A DNA stretch of 64,000 bases from Neisseria yangbaofengii (GTDB taxonomy: Bacteria > Pseudomonadota > Gammaproteobacteria > Burkholderiales > Neisseriaceae), in NCBI RefSeq assembly GCF_014898075.1, contig NZ_CP062976.1:1550001-1614000 (forward strand), written 5' to 3'. Below the pieces are notes generated by a model. The model was not told the origin of the DNA, did not search any database, and worked only from the letters and a program-made list of their open reading frames with translations. The position numbers and the translations under genes were made by a program. Shown here piece by piece: positions 37,417-47,591 of the stretch (the stretch's first letter is position 1; each line of letters begins with the position of its first letter).

Positions 37417-37917
37417 ATGAACCAATATTTCGACCTATTCCAACTGCCTGTCCGATTCGATCTTGATGAACAAAAGCTCGAACAAACCTATCGCGATTTA
37501 GCGGCGCGTTTTCACCCCGACAAATTTGCCGCGGCATCCGCTTTCGAGCAAAAACAGGCCGTGATGATGTCTGCCACCATCAACGAAGCTTACCAAACCT
37601 TAAAAAATCCGATTGACCGCGCTTCCTGCCTATTGAAAGCGCAAAATATCGAAGCCGATGCACCGGAACACACGGCTTTCGCACCGGAATTTTTGATGCA
37701 GCAAATGGAATGGCGCGAAACTTTAATGGACGCGCAAATGGAACAAAACCAAGCAGCAATTGCTGTTTTAGATGAAGAAGTTCGAAACGAGCAACAATCA
37801 CTATTCGCCGCACTCAACAGCGCATTTGCCAAAGAAGATTACGACAACGCCGCTCAATTGGTGCGCCACGGTCGTTTTCTGAATAAACTGCGTAGCGAAA
37901 TCGCTGCTGCTTTATAA
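37417..37917 (+). CDS. hscB: Fe-S assembly co-chaperone HscB
   Basis: 166 residues. J-domain at ~1-75 with the HPDKF signature, then the HscB-specific C-terminal helical domain (~90-166) that binds IscU, with EFLMQQMEWRETL. It delivers IscU to the Hsp70 HscA. hscA and fdx do not follow here, so the isc set is split as in other Neisseria. Confidence 0.94.
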   Translation: MNQYFDLFQLPVRFDLDEQKLEQTYRDLAARFHPDKFAAASAFEQKQAVMMSATINEAYQTLKNPIDRASCLLKAQNIEADAPEHTAFAPEFLMQQMEWRETLMDAQMEQNQAAIAVLDEEVRNEQQSLFAALNSAFAKEDYDNAAQLVRHGRFLNKLRSEIAAAL

Positions 37918-38019
37918 TCCGTTGATAGGCAAAATGAGGCCGTCTGAAATTTTTTTTGCGATTTGATATATTTTTATGTTAAACACTGAAAACAATATCA
38001 AAACAACATCATTTTTATC

Positions 38020-38736
38020 ATGACACATACTAAATTACTCATTCTGACCTTAAACGGTTTATTGCTGGCCGGTTGTCAAAGTTATCAAGATGACCAAAGC
38101 CGCCGCAGCAAAATCGCCCAATTTTTTATCAACCACCCCGTTGCCGCACAGGCCATCGGCGTTCAAGATAAAAAATCCACCAACATCACCAGCAATGCCG
38201 TGCGCCTGTCACAACGCACCGGCTTAGACAATCAAGCCAATGGCGATGGGCGCGGTACACAAGTGAATGCGGTACGCCACACGCTTTGGCAAGCAGCGAT
38301 TGCCTCAAAATTTGACAGCAATATCGCCGAACGCGCGGGCAACGCCTACCTGAATGACACCGATGTGCGCGAAGGTAAAACAGATTATTACAGCCGCCTC
38401 GCCGCCGACCAAGCCGTTGATTTACGCAATAACCGCATCGGCCGCAGTATCGGCAGCGGCAAACCGAATGCCGACATGAAAACCCTAGCCCACGGCGTTT
38501 TGTTCTACTATCATAAAGTCGGATTGTGGACGGCTAATCCGGCAAAAGACCAGGGGCGTAAGGTTTGGCGCATCAGCCAAAATAAATTGAGTCAAGCCGA
38601 ATACAAAACAGCCCTCGCCAATTTGGCGCCTTTAAATTCAGACGGCATGACCGCGGAAGAACAACGCAAATATTCTTCCGGCGCATTGCGCGACATCACC
38701 AAATCGGTGCAAGCGATTAGCAAGGTTCAAGATTAA
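38020..38736 (+). CDS. Lipoprotein with a DUF6973-like domain
   Basis: 238 residues. Signal peptide ending in the lipobox LLLAGC (Cys19). The central part NAVRHTLWQAAIASKFDSNI and AADQAVDLRNNRIGRSIG has the histidine and Asp/Asn pattern of DUF6973, a family of phospholipase-like fold of unknown activity. A DUS inside (near 38638) encodes SDGM. It lies between hscB and hemB, with a single DUS on each side. Function unknown. Confidence 0.75.
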   Translation: MTHTKLLILTLNGLLLAGCQSYQDDQSRRSKIAQFFINHPVAAQAIGVQDKKSTNITSNAVRLSQRTGLDNQANGDGRGTQVNAVRHTLWQAAIASKFDSNIAERAGNAYLNDTDVREGKTDYYSRLAADQAVDLRNNRIGRSIGSGKPNADMKTLAHGVLFYYHKVGLWTANPAKDQGRKVWRISQNKLSQAEYKTALANLAPLNSDGMTAEEQRKYSSGALRDITKSVQAISKVQD

Positions 38737-38945
38737 TCAAGCCTTCACATTTCAGCGGGAGCCTTTAAAGAGGCTCCCGTGATTTTTTCAGTAGCTGCAC
38801 TTCTGCCGACCGACAAATCGGCGTACACTAATGCCGTATCCGAAATTGAGCTTTTAAACATCACACGAAGCTCAGGCTGTTGCACCACTCAAGGCCGTCT
38901 GAAACGTTATCGGTTTCGGCAACAGCGTTTTCACAGAAAGGTTAA

Positions 38946-39953
<1,008 letters not shown>

Positions 39954-39977
39954 GGCAAATATTTCATTTGATAATTT

Positions 39978-40027
39978 AGGCCGTCTGAAACATCAAGCAG
40001 GGTTCTGCTTGATGTTTCAGACGGCCT
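39978..40027. terminator. Extended DUS hairpin after hemB
   Basis: A perfect 23-bp stem: AGGCCGTCTGAAACATCAAG plus CAG pairs with its inverse around a GGTT loop, then TTTTT. The stem is longer than a bare DUS pair. Confidence 0.9.
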
Positions 40028-40363
40028 TTTTCACATCATTAGCATTGCTAACGATTGAATTACCCAACGCAGCTTAACTGATTCAATCTTGTTTTTTAAC
40101 ATTTAAATCTTATTGGAGACTGTTTTATTTCAAAAATACTTCTCCAAAATAAATCCTTTGTTTATCCTGAATAAAAAATTAATCTACTCAAATTATCGCT
40201 AAAAATGCTTTACATTATATTTACACTATCTTCAATTACAAATATACTTCTATTCAATTATTACTATTATTTCGAACCTAAGTAATAAAATTAAGTTCTT
40301 GATAATAAAATAATCTTTCCGAATCTCCGTCTTTTTCAATTCAATTTTACAAAGGAACGCAGT
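40028..40363. promoter_or_regulatory. AT-rich region upstream of the anion symporter gene
   Basis: 336 bp without a gene. Strongly AT-rich from ~40080 onward. The only signal I can name is the ribosome-binding site AAAGGAACG before the start at 40364. No clear operator recognised. Confidence 0.4.
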
Positions 40364-41779
40364 ATGGATTTACATGCAAAAGACAAATCCGAACACGCGG
40401 AAAACGTCGAGCTGCTCAGCGCACAAAAGCCGATTACCGACTTTAAAGGCCTGATTATCACGCTGGTGGCTGCATTACTCTGCTACGGCATTTACCACAT
40501 TCTGCCTTACGAAACCAATGCCAACAAAGGCTTGGCTTTGCTGCTTTTCGTGGCGATTTTGTGGTTTACCGAAGCGGTGCACATTACCATTACCGCGCTG
40601 ATGGTACCGGTGGCCGGTGCAATTTTGGCGTTTCCGGAAATGGACATCAAAAAAGCCATGGCCGGTTTTGCCGACCCAACCATCTATATTTTCTTCGGTG
40701 GTTTTGCTTTGGCAACTGCCATGCATATGCAGCGCCTTGATCGTAAAATTGCCGTCAGCCTGCTGATGCTCTCTCGCGGCAACATGAAAGCCGCAGTGTT
40801 GATGCTGTTCGGCGTGACCGCATTTTTATCGATGTGGATCAGCAACACCGCCACCGCCGCAATGATGCTGCCGTTGGCCATGGGCATGATGGATCACTTG
40901 GATAAAGAAAAAGACCGCAAAACCTTCGTTTTCGTGTTACTGGGTATCGCCTATTGCGCCAGCATCGGCGGTTTGGGTACGGTAGTCGGTTCGCCGCCGA
41001 ACATGATTGCCGCCAAAGCATTGGATTTAGACTTTGTCGAGTGGATGAAACTTGGTCTGCCAATGATGCTGTTGATTCTGCCTCTGATGCTGCTGTCTTT
41101 GTTTATCATTCTCAAACCGAATTTACATGATCGCGTTGAAGTTAAAGCCGAAGTCATTCCATGGACCTTACACCGCGTTATCGCTCTGCTGATTTTCTTG
41201 GCAACCGCTTGCGCGTGGATTTTTAGCTCGAAAATTAAGGCTGCATTCGGTATCGCCAACCCGGATACCGTGATTGCCTTGATGGCCGCGATTGCGGTAG
41301 TGGTATTCGGTGTGGCGCAATGGAAAGAAGTTGCCCGCAATACCGACTGGGGCGTGTTAATGCTCTTCGGTGGCGGTATCAGCTTGAGCGCATTACTGCA
41401 ACAATCCGGCGCCTCATTGGCTTTGGGCCAGCAAGTGGCGGCCACTTTCTCAAGCTCTCATCCGCTGGTGGTAATTCTGGTGGTGGCTACGTTCATCATC
41501 TTTCTGACTGAATTTACTAGCAACACTGCCTCTGCCGCACTGTTGGTGCCGATTTTTGCCACCATCGCGGCGCAAATGGGCTTACCCGAGCAGGTATTGG
41601 TGTTCGTCATCGGTATCGGTGCGTCGTGTGCATTTATGCTGCCGGTGGCCACTCCGCCAAATGCGATTGTGTTCGGCACAGGCCTGATTCGCCAGAAAGA
41701 AATGATGAATGTCGGTCTCTTACTCAACATCTTGTGTATATTCTTAGTGACTTTCTGGGCATACTTCATATTGATGTAG
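40364..41779 (+). CDS. DASS/SLC13-family sodium:dicarboxylate or anion symporter
   Basis: 471 residues with ~11-12 transmembrane segments. Family hallmarks are the repeated SNT motifs (WISNTATAAMMLPLAMGM and TEFTSNTASAALLVPIF) that bind sodium and substrate, and GGLGTVVGSPPNMIAA. The long gap upstream and DUS terminator downstream suggest a single-gene unit. Substrate (C4-dicarboxylate, citrate or another anion) cannot be decided from sequence alone. Confidence 0.9.
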   Translation: MDLHAKDKSEHAENVELLSAQKPITDFKGLIITLVAALLCYGIYHILPYETNANKGLALLLFVAILWFTEAVHITITALMVPVAGAILAFPEMDIKKAMAGFADPTIYIFFGGFALATAMHMQRLDRKIAVSLLMLSRGNMKAAVLMLFGVTAFLSMWISNTATAAMMLPLAMGMMDHLDKEKDRKTFVFVLLGIAYCASIGGLGTVVGSPPNMIAAKALDLDFVEWMKLGLPMMLLILPLMLLSLFIILKPNLHDRVEVKAEVIPWTLHRVIALLIFLATACAWIFSSKIKAAFGIANPDTVIALMAAIAVVVFGVAQWKEVARNTDWGVLMLFGGGISLSALLQQSGASLALGQQVAATFSSSHPLVVILVVATFIIFLTEFTSNTASAALLVPIFATIAAQMGLPEQVLVFVIGIGASCAFMLPVATPPNAIVFGTGLIRQKEMMNVGLLLNILCIFLVTFWAYFILM

Positions 41780-41800
41780 GCAATTGCTTAACCTCTTGAT

Positions 41801-41839
41801 TCAAGGCCGTCTGAAAATAATTCTTTCAGACGGCCTTGA
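41801..41839. terminator. DUS inverted-pair terminator after the anion symporter
   Basis: TCAAGGCCGTCTGAAA and its exact inverse, separated by 7 nt. Confidence 0.85.
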
Positions 41840-41891
41840 ATTTTCTCTGTTACACTCCATTTTTTGAAAGATATTTAACGAAAGGAATCCC

Positions 41892-42401
41892 ATGATTATT
41901 CTGCACACCAACAAAGGCGACATCAAAATCGAATTGGATTTTGACAAAGCACCGGTTACCGCGGCCAACTTCGAGCAATACGTTAAAGAAGGCTTCTACA
42001 ACGGCGTGATTTTTCACCGCGTAATTAAAGGCTTCATGATTCAAGGCGGCGGCATGGATGAAAACATGAGCGAGAAAAACACCCGCGAACCTATTCAAAA
42101 CGAAGCAGACAACGGCTTGTCTAACGACAAATACACCATCGCTATGGCGCGTACTTCCGACCCGCACTCTGCCAGCGCGCAATTTTTCATCAACACCGCC
42201 GACAATGCGTTCTTGAACCACCGTTCAAAAGAAATGCACGGCCGCAATGTGGTGCAAGAATGGGGCTATGCCGTATTCGGTAAAGTGGTTGAAGGCTTTG
42301 ATGTTGTGGACGCAATTGAAAGTGTCGCCACCAAACGCCACGGCTACCACGATGATGTACCGACCGAAGCGGTGATCATCACCAAAGCCGAAGCAGTTTA
42401 A
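41892..42401 (+). CDS. ppiB: Cytoplasmic cyclophilin-type peptidyl-prolyl isomerase
   Basis: 169 residues without a signal peptide. The cyclophilin core is complete: [19 protein letters not shown], then [20 protein letters not shown] and [19 protein letters not shown]. It has AAAGGAATCC as ribosome-binding site. Paralogue of ppiA at 20166. Confidence 0.95.
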   Translation: MIILHTNKGDIKIELDFDKAPVTAANFEQYVKEGFYNGVIFHRVIKGFMIQGGGMDENMSEKNTREPIQNEADNGLSNDKYTIAMARTSDPHSASAQFFINTADNAFLNHRSKEMHGRNVVQEWGYAVFGKVVEGFDVVDAIESVATKRHGYHDDVPTEAVIITKAEAV

Positions 42402-42415
42402 TCATTGATTGATTT

Positions 42416-42442
42416 ATGCCGTCCGAACTTTTCAGACGGCAT
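42416..42442. terminator. Imperfect AT-DUS hairpin after ppiB
   Basis: ATGCCGTCCGAA and TTCAGACGGCAT. The left arm has one mismatch to the DUS core. A T-run follows (TTTTTATT). Confidence 0.75.
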
Positions 42443-42575
42443 TTTTATTATCTGTTTAAAAGCACATGATCACGTATTAAATTTAAATCATCATCCGCTC
42501 ATTTTCACGCTAACAGAATTTTCAATTGTCACGTATAATAAGCAGAAAAACCATGACATCATAAGGAATCGACAC

Positions 42576-43406
42576 ATGAAATGGCAAGGGCGCAGACAAA
42601 GCTCAAATGTAGAAGACCGCCGCGGCAGAAGCGGTGGCGGCGGTAAAACGCCCGGCATCATCGGCATCATCGTATTACTGGTAGGCGCTTATTACGGTAT
42701 CGACTTATCCGGTTTGGTCGGCACCCCAAGCGTGGGCATGAGCCAGCAATCCACGCTCGACAACAAACTGGAAAGGCAATTAAACGAACTCTCACGCGTT
42801 GTCTTGGCCGATACCGAGCAAACCTGGAGCAAAATTTTCGCCCGACACGGTCAGCAATACCGTCCGGCCCAAATGGTACTTTACACCGACGGCACATCCA
42901 CCGCCTGCGGTACCGGCCAAGCGGCAATGGGGCCTTTCTATTGCCCGGGCGACCAAACCGTTTACTTGGATTTGTCGTTTTATGAAGACATGCGCACCAA
43001 ATTAGGTGCTTCCGGTGATGCTGCCTTTGCCTACGTGATTGCCCACGAAATCGGCCACCACGTGCAAAACCTGTTGGGTATTTTGCCGCAAGTCACCCAA
43101 ACGCAACGCGGCTCAAGCAAAACCCAAGCCAATGCTTTATCGGTGAAACTCGAATTACAGGCCGACTGCTTCGCCGGTATTTGGGCGCGAGATTCCATCA
43201 ATCAAAACCTGCTCGACACCAATGACGTGCAAGAAGCCATGCTGGCAGCCGAATCCGTCGGCGATGACCGCCTGCAGAAACAATCGCAAGGCTATGTCGT
43301 ACACGACAGCTTCACCCACGGCTCATCTGCCGAGCGCATGGCATGGTTGAAACGCGGTATCGACAGCGGCGACATCAACCAATGCAATACCTTCGCCACC
43401 AATTGA
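42576..43406 (+). CDS. Membrane-anchored neutral zinc metallopeptidase (YpfJ family)
   Basis: 276 residues from ATG 42576 (MKWQGRRQSSNVEDRRG), preceded by AAGGAATCG. A glycine/arginine-rich cytoplasmic start, one transmembrane segment (~25-46, TPGIIGIIVLLVGAYYGIDL) and a peptidase domain with HEIGHH follow; ELQADCFAG supplies the third ligand region. The family (PF04228) has no well-defined substrate. DUS hairpins flank the gene. Confidence 0.88.
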   Translation: MKWQGRRQSSNVEDRRGRSGGGGKTPGIIGIIVLLVGAYYGIDLSGLVGTPSVGMSQQSTLDNKLERQLNELSRVVLADTEQTWSKIFARHGQQYRPAQMVLYTDGTSTACGTGQAAMGPFYCPGDQTVYLDLSFYEDMRTKLGASGDAAFAYVIAHEIGHHVQNLLGILPQVTQTQRGSSKTQANALSVKLELQADCFAGIWARDSINQNLLDTNDVQEAMLAAESVGDDRLQKQSQGYVVHDSFTHGSSAERMAWLKRGIDSGDINQCNTFATN

Positions 43407-43420
43407 TTTTCTTACTTTGA

Positions 43421-43453
43421 AAAAGGCCGTCTGAATCGTTCAGACGGCCTTTT
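43421..43453. terminator. DUS inverted-pair terminator after the zinc peptidase
   Basis: AAAAGGCCGTCTGAA and TTCAGACGGCCTTTT with a 3-nt loop. Confidence 0.85.
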
Positions 43454-43503
43454 ATTGAAATTCTTCGCACCAAGTTTGCTATAATCTTGTCTTTTATTCA
43501 TTT

Positions 43504-43514
43504 TTCAGACGGCC
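43504..43514 (-). repeat. DNA uptake sequence in the rlmJ ribosome-binding region
   Basis: TTCAGACGGCC ends four bases before the rlmJ ATG, so the DUS takes the place where a ribosome-binding site would lie. GACGG may serve as a weak one. Confidence 0.8.
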
Positions 43515-43517
43515 ACC

Positions 43518-44366
43518 ATGCTCAGCTACCGCCACGCCTTTCATGCCGGCAACCATGCCGATATACTCAAACATTTCACCCTGTTTCTCGCCTTGGAATA
43601 TTTCAACCGCAAAGACAAACCCTATTGGTACATCGATACCCACAGCGGTGCCGGTTTATATGATTTAGGCAGCAACAAAGCACAGAAAGTCGGTGAATAC
43701 AAACAAGGCATTAGCCTGCTCAACCAAGCACAAAAGCTGCCCAACGGGCTGGCCGAATTCACAGGCCGTCTGAAACATATTCTGCCGCAACAAAATCTTT
43801 ATTGCGGCTCGCCTTGGCTGGCGCAAGCACTCACGCGCGAAAGCGACAAGCTGCGCCTGTTCGAGCTGCATCCGAGCGATTTTCAACATCTGCAAAACAA
43901 TATGCGCGAAGCCCGCTTAAGCCGCCGAGGCATCATCATTAGCCAAGGCGACGGCTACCAAGGTTTGATTGCCCTGCTGCCGCCACCGACCCGCCGCGCG
44001 GTAGTGCTGATTGACCCGCCGTATGAAGAAAAACAGGATTACCGGCGTGTGGTGCAAACGCTGAAAGAAGCGCAAAAACGCTTTGAGTCGGGCTGCTACA
44101 TGGTTTGGTATCCATGTTTGAGCCGAGAGGAAAGCCGCAAATTGCCGGAACAATTGCAAAAGCTTTCGCCGCAAAATTACCTGCATGCCGAATTACACGT
44201 CCACACACCGCGCGCCGACGGCTTCGGCATGCACGGAAGCGGTATGTTTATTATCAATCCGCCTTATCTTTTGGCCGGGCAGCTGCAAAACAACCTACCT
44301 GCGCTTACCGATATTTTGGCGCAAGACCAAGAGGCGAAATTTGTGTTGGATTATCAAATTAAATAA
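43518..44366 (+). CDS. rlmJ: 23S rRNA A2030 N6-methyltransferase
   Basis: 282 residues starting MLSYRHAFHAGNHADILKHF, the invariant RlmJ opening. The methyltransferase motif IV is VLIDPPYE, and a second FIINPPY lies near the C-terminus. It methylates adenine 2030 of 23S rRNA. The start sits four bases after a DUS. A partly decayed DUS pair follows the stop. Confidence 0.93.
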   Translation: MLSYRHAFHAGNHADILKHFTLFLALEYFNRKDKPYWYIDTHSGAGLYDLGSNKAQKVGEYKQGISLLNQAQKLPNGLAEFTGRLKHILPQQNLYCGSPWLAQALTRESDKLRLFELHPSDFQHLQNNMREARLSRRGIIISQGDGYQGLIALLPPPTRRAVVLIDPPYEEKQDYRRVVQTLKEAQKRFESGCYMVWYPCLSREESRKLPEQLQKLSPQNYLHAELHVHTPRADGFGMHGSGMFIINPPYLLAGQLQNNLPALTDILAQDQEAKFVLDYQIK

Positions 44367-44380
44367 ATCCTATAGATTTC

Positions 44381-44406
44381 AGGCCGTCTGAACCGTTTAG
44401 ACGGCT
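44381..44406. terminator. Imperfect DUS hairpin after rlmJ
   Basis: AGGCCGTCTGAA and TTTAGACGGCT, with a decayed right arm. Confidence 0.6.
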
Positions 44407-44512
44407 AATCTTTATATAGTGGATTCACTACATTACCCGCCAATTGTTAAAGATGGCATATGCCTGCGTTTTCCATTACAATTAACTACATCTTTTCAGA
44501 CGGCTCTATATC

Positions 44513-44893
44513 ATGCGCCCACGTCTTTATTTACTTGCTTTATCCCTTACCCCGTTCTGGTTGGGCGCATGCGGCGGTTCGGAAAACACCCCTGTTTCTA
44601 AAGCCGTCAACGGGCAAATGCGCAAGGGCTTTATCAGCGCGGTTTCCGAGCAATGCGTCAGCCGCGTGCCGCAAGCCGTATCGGAAAAAAAAGTCCGCCA
44701 AATCTGCGACTGTACTGCCGGTAAAATATTCGACAGCGTTTCTATGCAAGACTTAACCGGCATGCTTGCAGGCAAAATCAGCCCCGAACTCACCGACAAA
44801 CTCAACAGCGCCGCAATGGCCTGTGCGGAAGAAAGCATCAGCCGGCCTGAAGCTGCATCAGCCGTGGCTTCGGAAATTACGCCGTCACAATAA
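44513..44893 (+). CDS. Small lipoprotein of unknown function
   Basis: 126 residues. Signal peptide MRPRLYLLALSLTPFWLGAC with lipobox LGAC. The mature protein is small, with four more cysteines (EQCVSR, ICDC, MACAEE) and a helical region SMQDLTGMLAGKISPELTD. A DUS (TTCAGACGGCT) lies 9 bases upstream. I do not recognise the family; similar small Cys-containing lipoproteins are conserved in Neisseria. Confidence 0.75.
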   Translation: MRPRLYLLALSLTPFWLGACGGSENTPVSKAVNGQMRKGFISAVSEQCVSRVPQAVSEKKVRQICDCTAGKIFDSVSMQDLTGMLAGKISPELTDKLNSAAMACAEESISRPEAASAVASEITPSQ

Positions 44894-44955
44894 AGATGAG
44901 TATTAAGCCGTCTGAAACCAAAATTCCATGATTTTTATGAAGAAAAGAGTGTAAC

Positions 44956-45930
44956 ATGACTACTTTAGCGCAATTTTTACCGCAACATCTGCAACAAAAC
45001 GACGTACCCGCCGAATTAGGCAGCGTGTTGCAATCCGTCGTTTCCGCCTGTGAAGACATCAGCGGTAAAGTCCGCTTGGGCGCATTGGCCGGCGTATTGG
45101 GCATGGCCGGCACGGGCAACGTGCAAGGCGAAGACCAGAAAAAACTCGATGTCATCGCCAATGACGTGTTGATTGATGTATTGAAAAGCAACCCGAATGT
45201 CGCCGGTTTGGCCAGCGAAGAAGAAGACACGTTTGTCGCCTGCAACGACAACGGCGGCTATTTGGTTCTCTTCGATCCGCTCGATGGTTCATCCAATATC
45301 GACGTCAACATTTCCGTCGGCACCATTTTCTCGATTTTGGCCAAACCTGAAGGCGCGTTAAACACCGAATCTTTCCTGCAAAAAGGCCAAGACCAAGTCG
45401 GCAGCGGCTATGTGTTATACGGCCCGCAGACACAATTGGTGTTTACTTTAAAACACGGTGTATTTGTGTTTACCCTGAATGAACAAAACGAATTTGTGTT
45501 GACACAAGAAAATCCGCAGATTCCGGCCGCCACCAAAGAATTTGCCGTCAATATGTCGAACCAACGCCACTGGTTCGCGCCTATGCAGCAATACATCGAT
45601 GAACTTTTGGCCGGTGAAACCGGTGCGCGCGGTAAAAACTACAATATGCGCTGGGTCGCCAGCATGGTCGCGGAAATCCACCGCATCTTGATGCGCGGCG
45701 GCGTGTTTATGTATCCGCAAGACAAACGCGATCCGAGCAAACCGGGCAAATTGCGCCTGATGTATGAAGCCAACCCGTTGAGCCTGATTTTTGCCCAAAG
45801 CGGCGGCGCAGCCAGCAATACGCTGGAACAGATTCTCAGCATCCGGCCAACCGGCCTGCACCAACGCGTGTCGGTCATTATGGGCAGCCGCGAAGAAGTG
45901 GAACGCGTTAATGAGTTGCACAAAGCGTAA
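44956..45930 (+). CDS. fbp: Fructose-1,6-bisphosphatase, class I
   Basis: 324 residues. It removes the 1-phosphate of fructose 1,6-bisphosphate in gluconeogenesis. The metal site [20 protein letters not shown] and the preceding GLASEEEDT are seen, along with [15 protein letters not shown] near the C-terminus. Length normal. It has AAGAAAAGAG upstream and ends before a DUS palindrome. Confidence 0.97.
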   Translation: MTTLAQFLPQHLQQNDVPAELGSVLQSVVSACEDISGKVRLGALAGVLGMAGTGNVQGEDQKKLDVIANDVLIDVLKSNPNVAGLASEEEDTFVACNDNGGYLVLFDPLDGSSNIDVNISVGTIFSILAKPEGALNTESFLQKGQDQVGSGYVLYGPQTQLVFTLKHGVFVFTLNEQNEFVLTQENPQIPAATKEFAVNMSNQRHWFAPMQQYIDELLAGETGARGKNYNMRWVASMVAEIHRILMRGGVFMYPQDKRDPSKPGKLRLMYEANPLSLIFAQSGGAASNTLEQILSIRPTGLHQRVSVIMGSREEVERVNELHKA

Positions 45931-45968
45931 TATTTAAGCTGATGATTTAGTTTGAATCACTAGAAATC

Positions 45969-46000
45969 AAAAGGCCGTCTGAAATTTCAGACGGCCTTTT
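45969..46000. terminator. Bidirectional DUS palindrome between fbp and cls
   Basis: AAAAGGCCGTCTGAAA joined directly to its inverse, a 32-nt perfect palindrome between converging genes. Confidence 0.88.
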
Positions 46001-46006
46001 ATAATG

Positions 46007-47542
46007 TTAAAGAAGCGGACTCATCAAGCGCACCACGTTTTCCACCAAAATCCACCATTTTGAGCGTTGCCGCCATTCGTCGGCGGAAATATATTGGCTG
46101 CCGGCCAAATAGCTTTGCTGCAAATCGTAAATTTTCTGCGTCATGCCGTGGTCGTAAATCGCCAAGCTGATTTCCAAATTCAGGAAAAAGCTGCGCATAT
46201 CCATATTGACGGTGCCGAACAGTGCGTAATCGTCATCAACCGTCATGGTTTTGGCATGCAGCAAACCGCCGTCAAACAAAGCCAGTTTCACCCCCGATTC
46301 CAGCAACATCGGATAATAAGCGCGTGAAGCGTAATGCACCATGGTCGAATCTATCTTGGCGGGTACAATCAATGTCACGTCCACACCCCGTTTCGCCGCG
46401 GAAGTTAAAGCCAGCAGCAGCGGTTCGTCCGGCACAAAATACGGTGTCGTAATGGTGATTTGATAAGTGGCGGCGTAAATGGCGCTGACAATGGTTTCGT
46501 AAATCACATGGCTGCTCTGCTCGGGTGCAGACGGTATCACTTGCGCGATAACATTACCCTGTTTCATTTTTTCAGGCAGCATTTGCGGAATACGGTCTTT
46601 ATGCTGCTTCAAATATTGCTGAATGCCTTGCAGGTTTTCATCGTCTTCCACCGCCAAATCGGCAAAAAACACCGCCGCCATTTCCAACACCATCGGCCCG
46701 GTGCAGCGCATCATCACATCAATCCACTCACCCACGCCGGAATCTTGCTTGAAATAGCTGGGATCAACCAAATTGAAGCTGCCGGTGTAACCGATTTTGC
46801 TGTCCACCACCAAAATTTTGCGGTGGTTGCGCAAATCGGTGCGCGTGAACAAGGTTTTGAACAAGCCCACCGGCAACGCGCATTCGATTTCTACGCCGGC
46901 CTGACGCAAGCGTCCGACCCAATAGCTGTTTAAAAAATCTCTGCTGCCCACGCCGTCGGCCAAAATCGCGCAATCAACGCCACGCTGTGCTGCGTTCATC
47001 AACGATTCTAATAATTTTTCAATCCGCCCTTGCGCATCAATAATATAAAACGCCATGACCACCGATGTTTCCGCTTGTTCAATATCGGCAATCATGGTGT
47101 CGATGATGGTATCCGTGGCGGGCAGCAAAGTCATGGCATTGCTTTGCGTCGCACCCAAACCCGTAGTGTGCGCCGCCACTTGGCTGATACCGTGAAGATG
47201 CGGTTTCATTTGGCCGCTGATGTCGAGATGTATGTCATGCAGGTATTTATCGGCAAATTCACCGTAAAAGCGGTTCATCTCGCCGCTGCGTTTGGCGCGT
47301 GCTGTGCCCAAGCGCGGCTCTCCGATTAAAATATAGGCAATGGTGCCAAACACGGGAAACAGAAACAATATAATCAGCCAAGCAAATGTCGAGCCGATAT
47401 TTTTTTGTTTGTACAGCACGCGCAGCATGCAGGCCAAGGCTGCGGCGGTGTGGATGACGACGAAAATTTCCGCCCAAGTGATGTCTTTTAAAAAAGTCAT
47501 GCCCAAAATCAGGAAAATCAGAATAAGGCGATTATACGCCAA
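46007..47542 (-). CDS. cls: Cardiolipin synthase (ClsA type)
   Basis: 511 residues. Two N-terminal transmembrane segments (residues ~5-30 and ~35-75) are followed by two phospholipase D domains, with HKD motifs NHRKILVVD (first) and LLHAKTMTVDD (second). It makes cardiolipin from phosphatidylglycerol at the inner membrane. The size and double membrane anchor fit ClsA. Single-gene unit between two DUS hairpins. Confidence 0.93.
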   Translation of the reverse strand: MAYNRLILIFLILGMTFLKDITWAEIFVVIHTAAALACMLRVLYKQKNIGSTFAWLIILFLFPVFGTIAYILIGEPRLGTARAKRSGEMNRFYGEFADKYLHDIHLDISGQMKPHLHGISQVAAHTTGLGATQSNAMTLLPATDTIIDTMIADIEQAETSVVMAFYIIDAQGRIEKLLESLMNAAQRGVDCAILADGVGSRDFLNSYWVGRLRQAGVEIECALPVGLFKTLFTRTDLRNHRKILVVDSKIGYTGSFNLVDPSYFKQDSGVGEWIDVMMRCTGPMVLEMAAVFFADLAVEDDENLQGIQQYLKQHKDRIPQMLPEKMKQGNVIAQVIPSAPEQSSHVIYETIVSAIYAATYQITITTPYFVPDEPLLLALTSAAKRGVDVTLIVPAKIDSTMVHYASRAYYPMLLESGVKLALFDGGLLHAKTMTVDDDYALFGTVNMDMRSFFLNLEISLAIYDHGMTQKIYDLQQSYLAGSQYISADEWRQRSKWWILVENVVRLMSPLL

Positions 47543-47550
47543 AGATTAAA

Positions 47551-47581
47551 AAAGGCCGTCTGAAATTCAGACGGCCTTTTC
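47551..47581. terminator. DUS hairpin between hemE and cls
   Basis: AAAAGGCCGTCTGAA-A-TTCAGACGGCCTTTT, beyond the hemE stop on the minus strand. Confidence 0.88.
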
Positions 47582-47591
47582 CAATTTTCAA

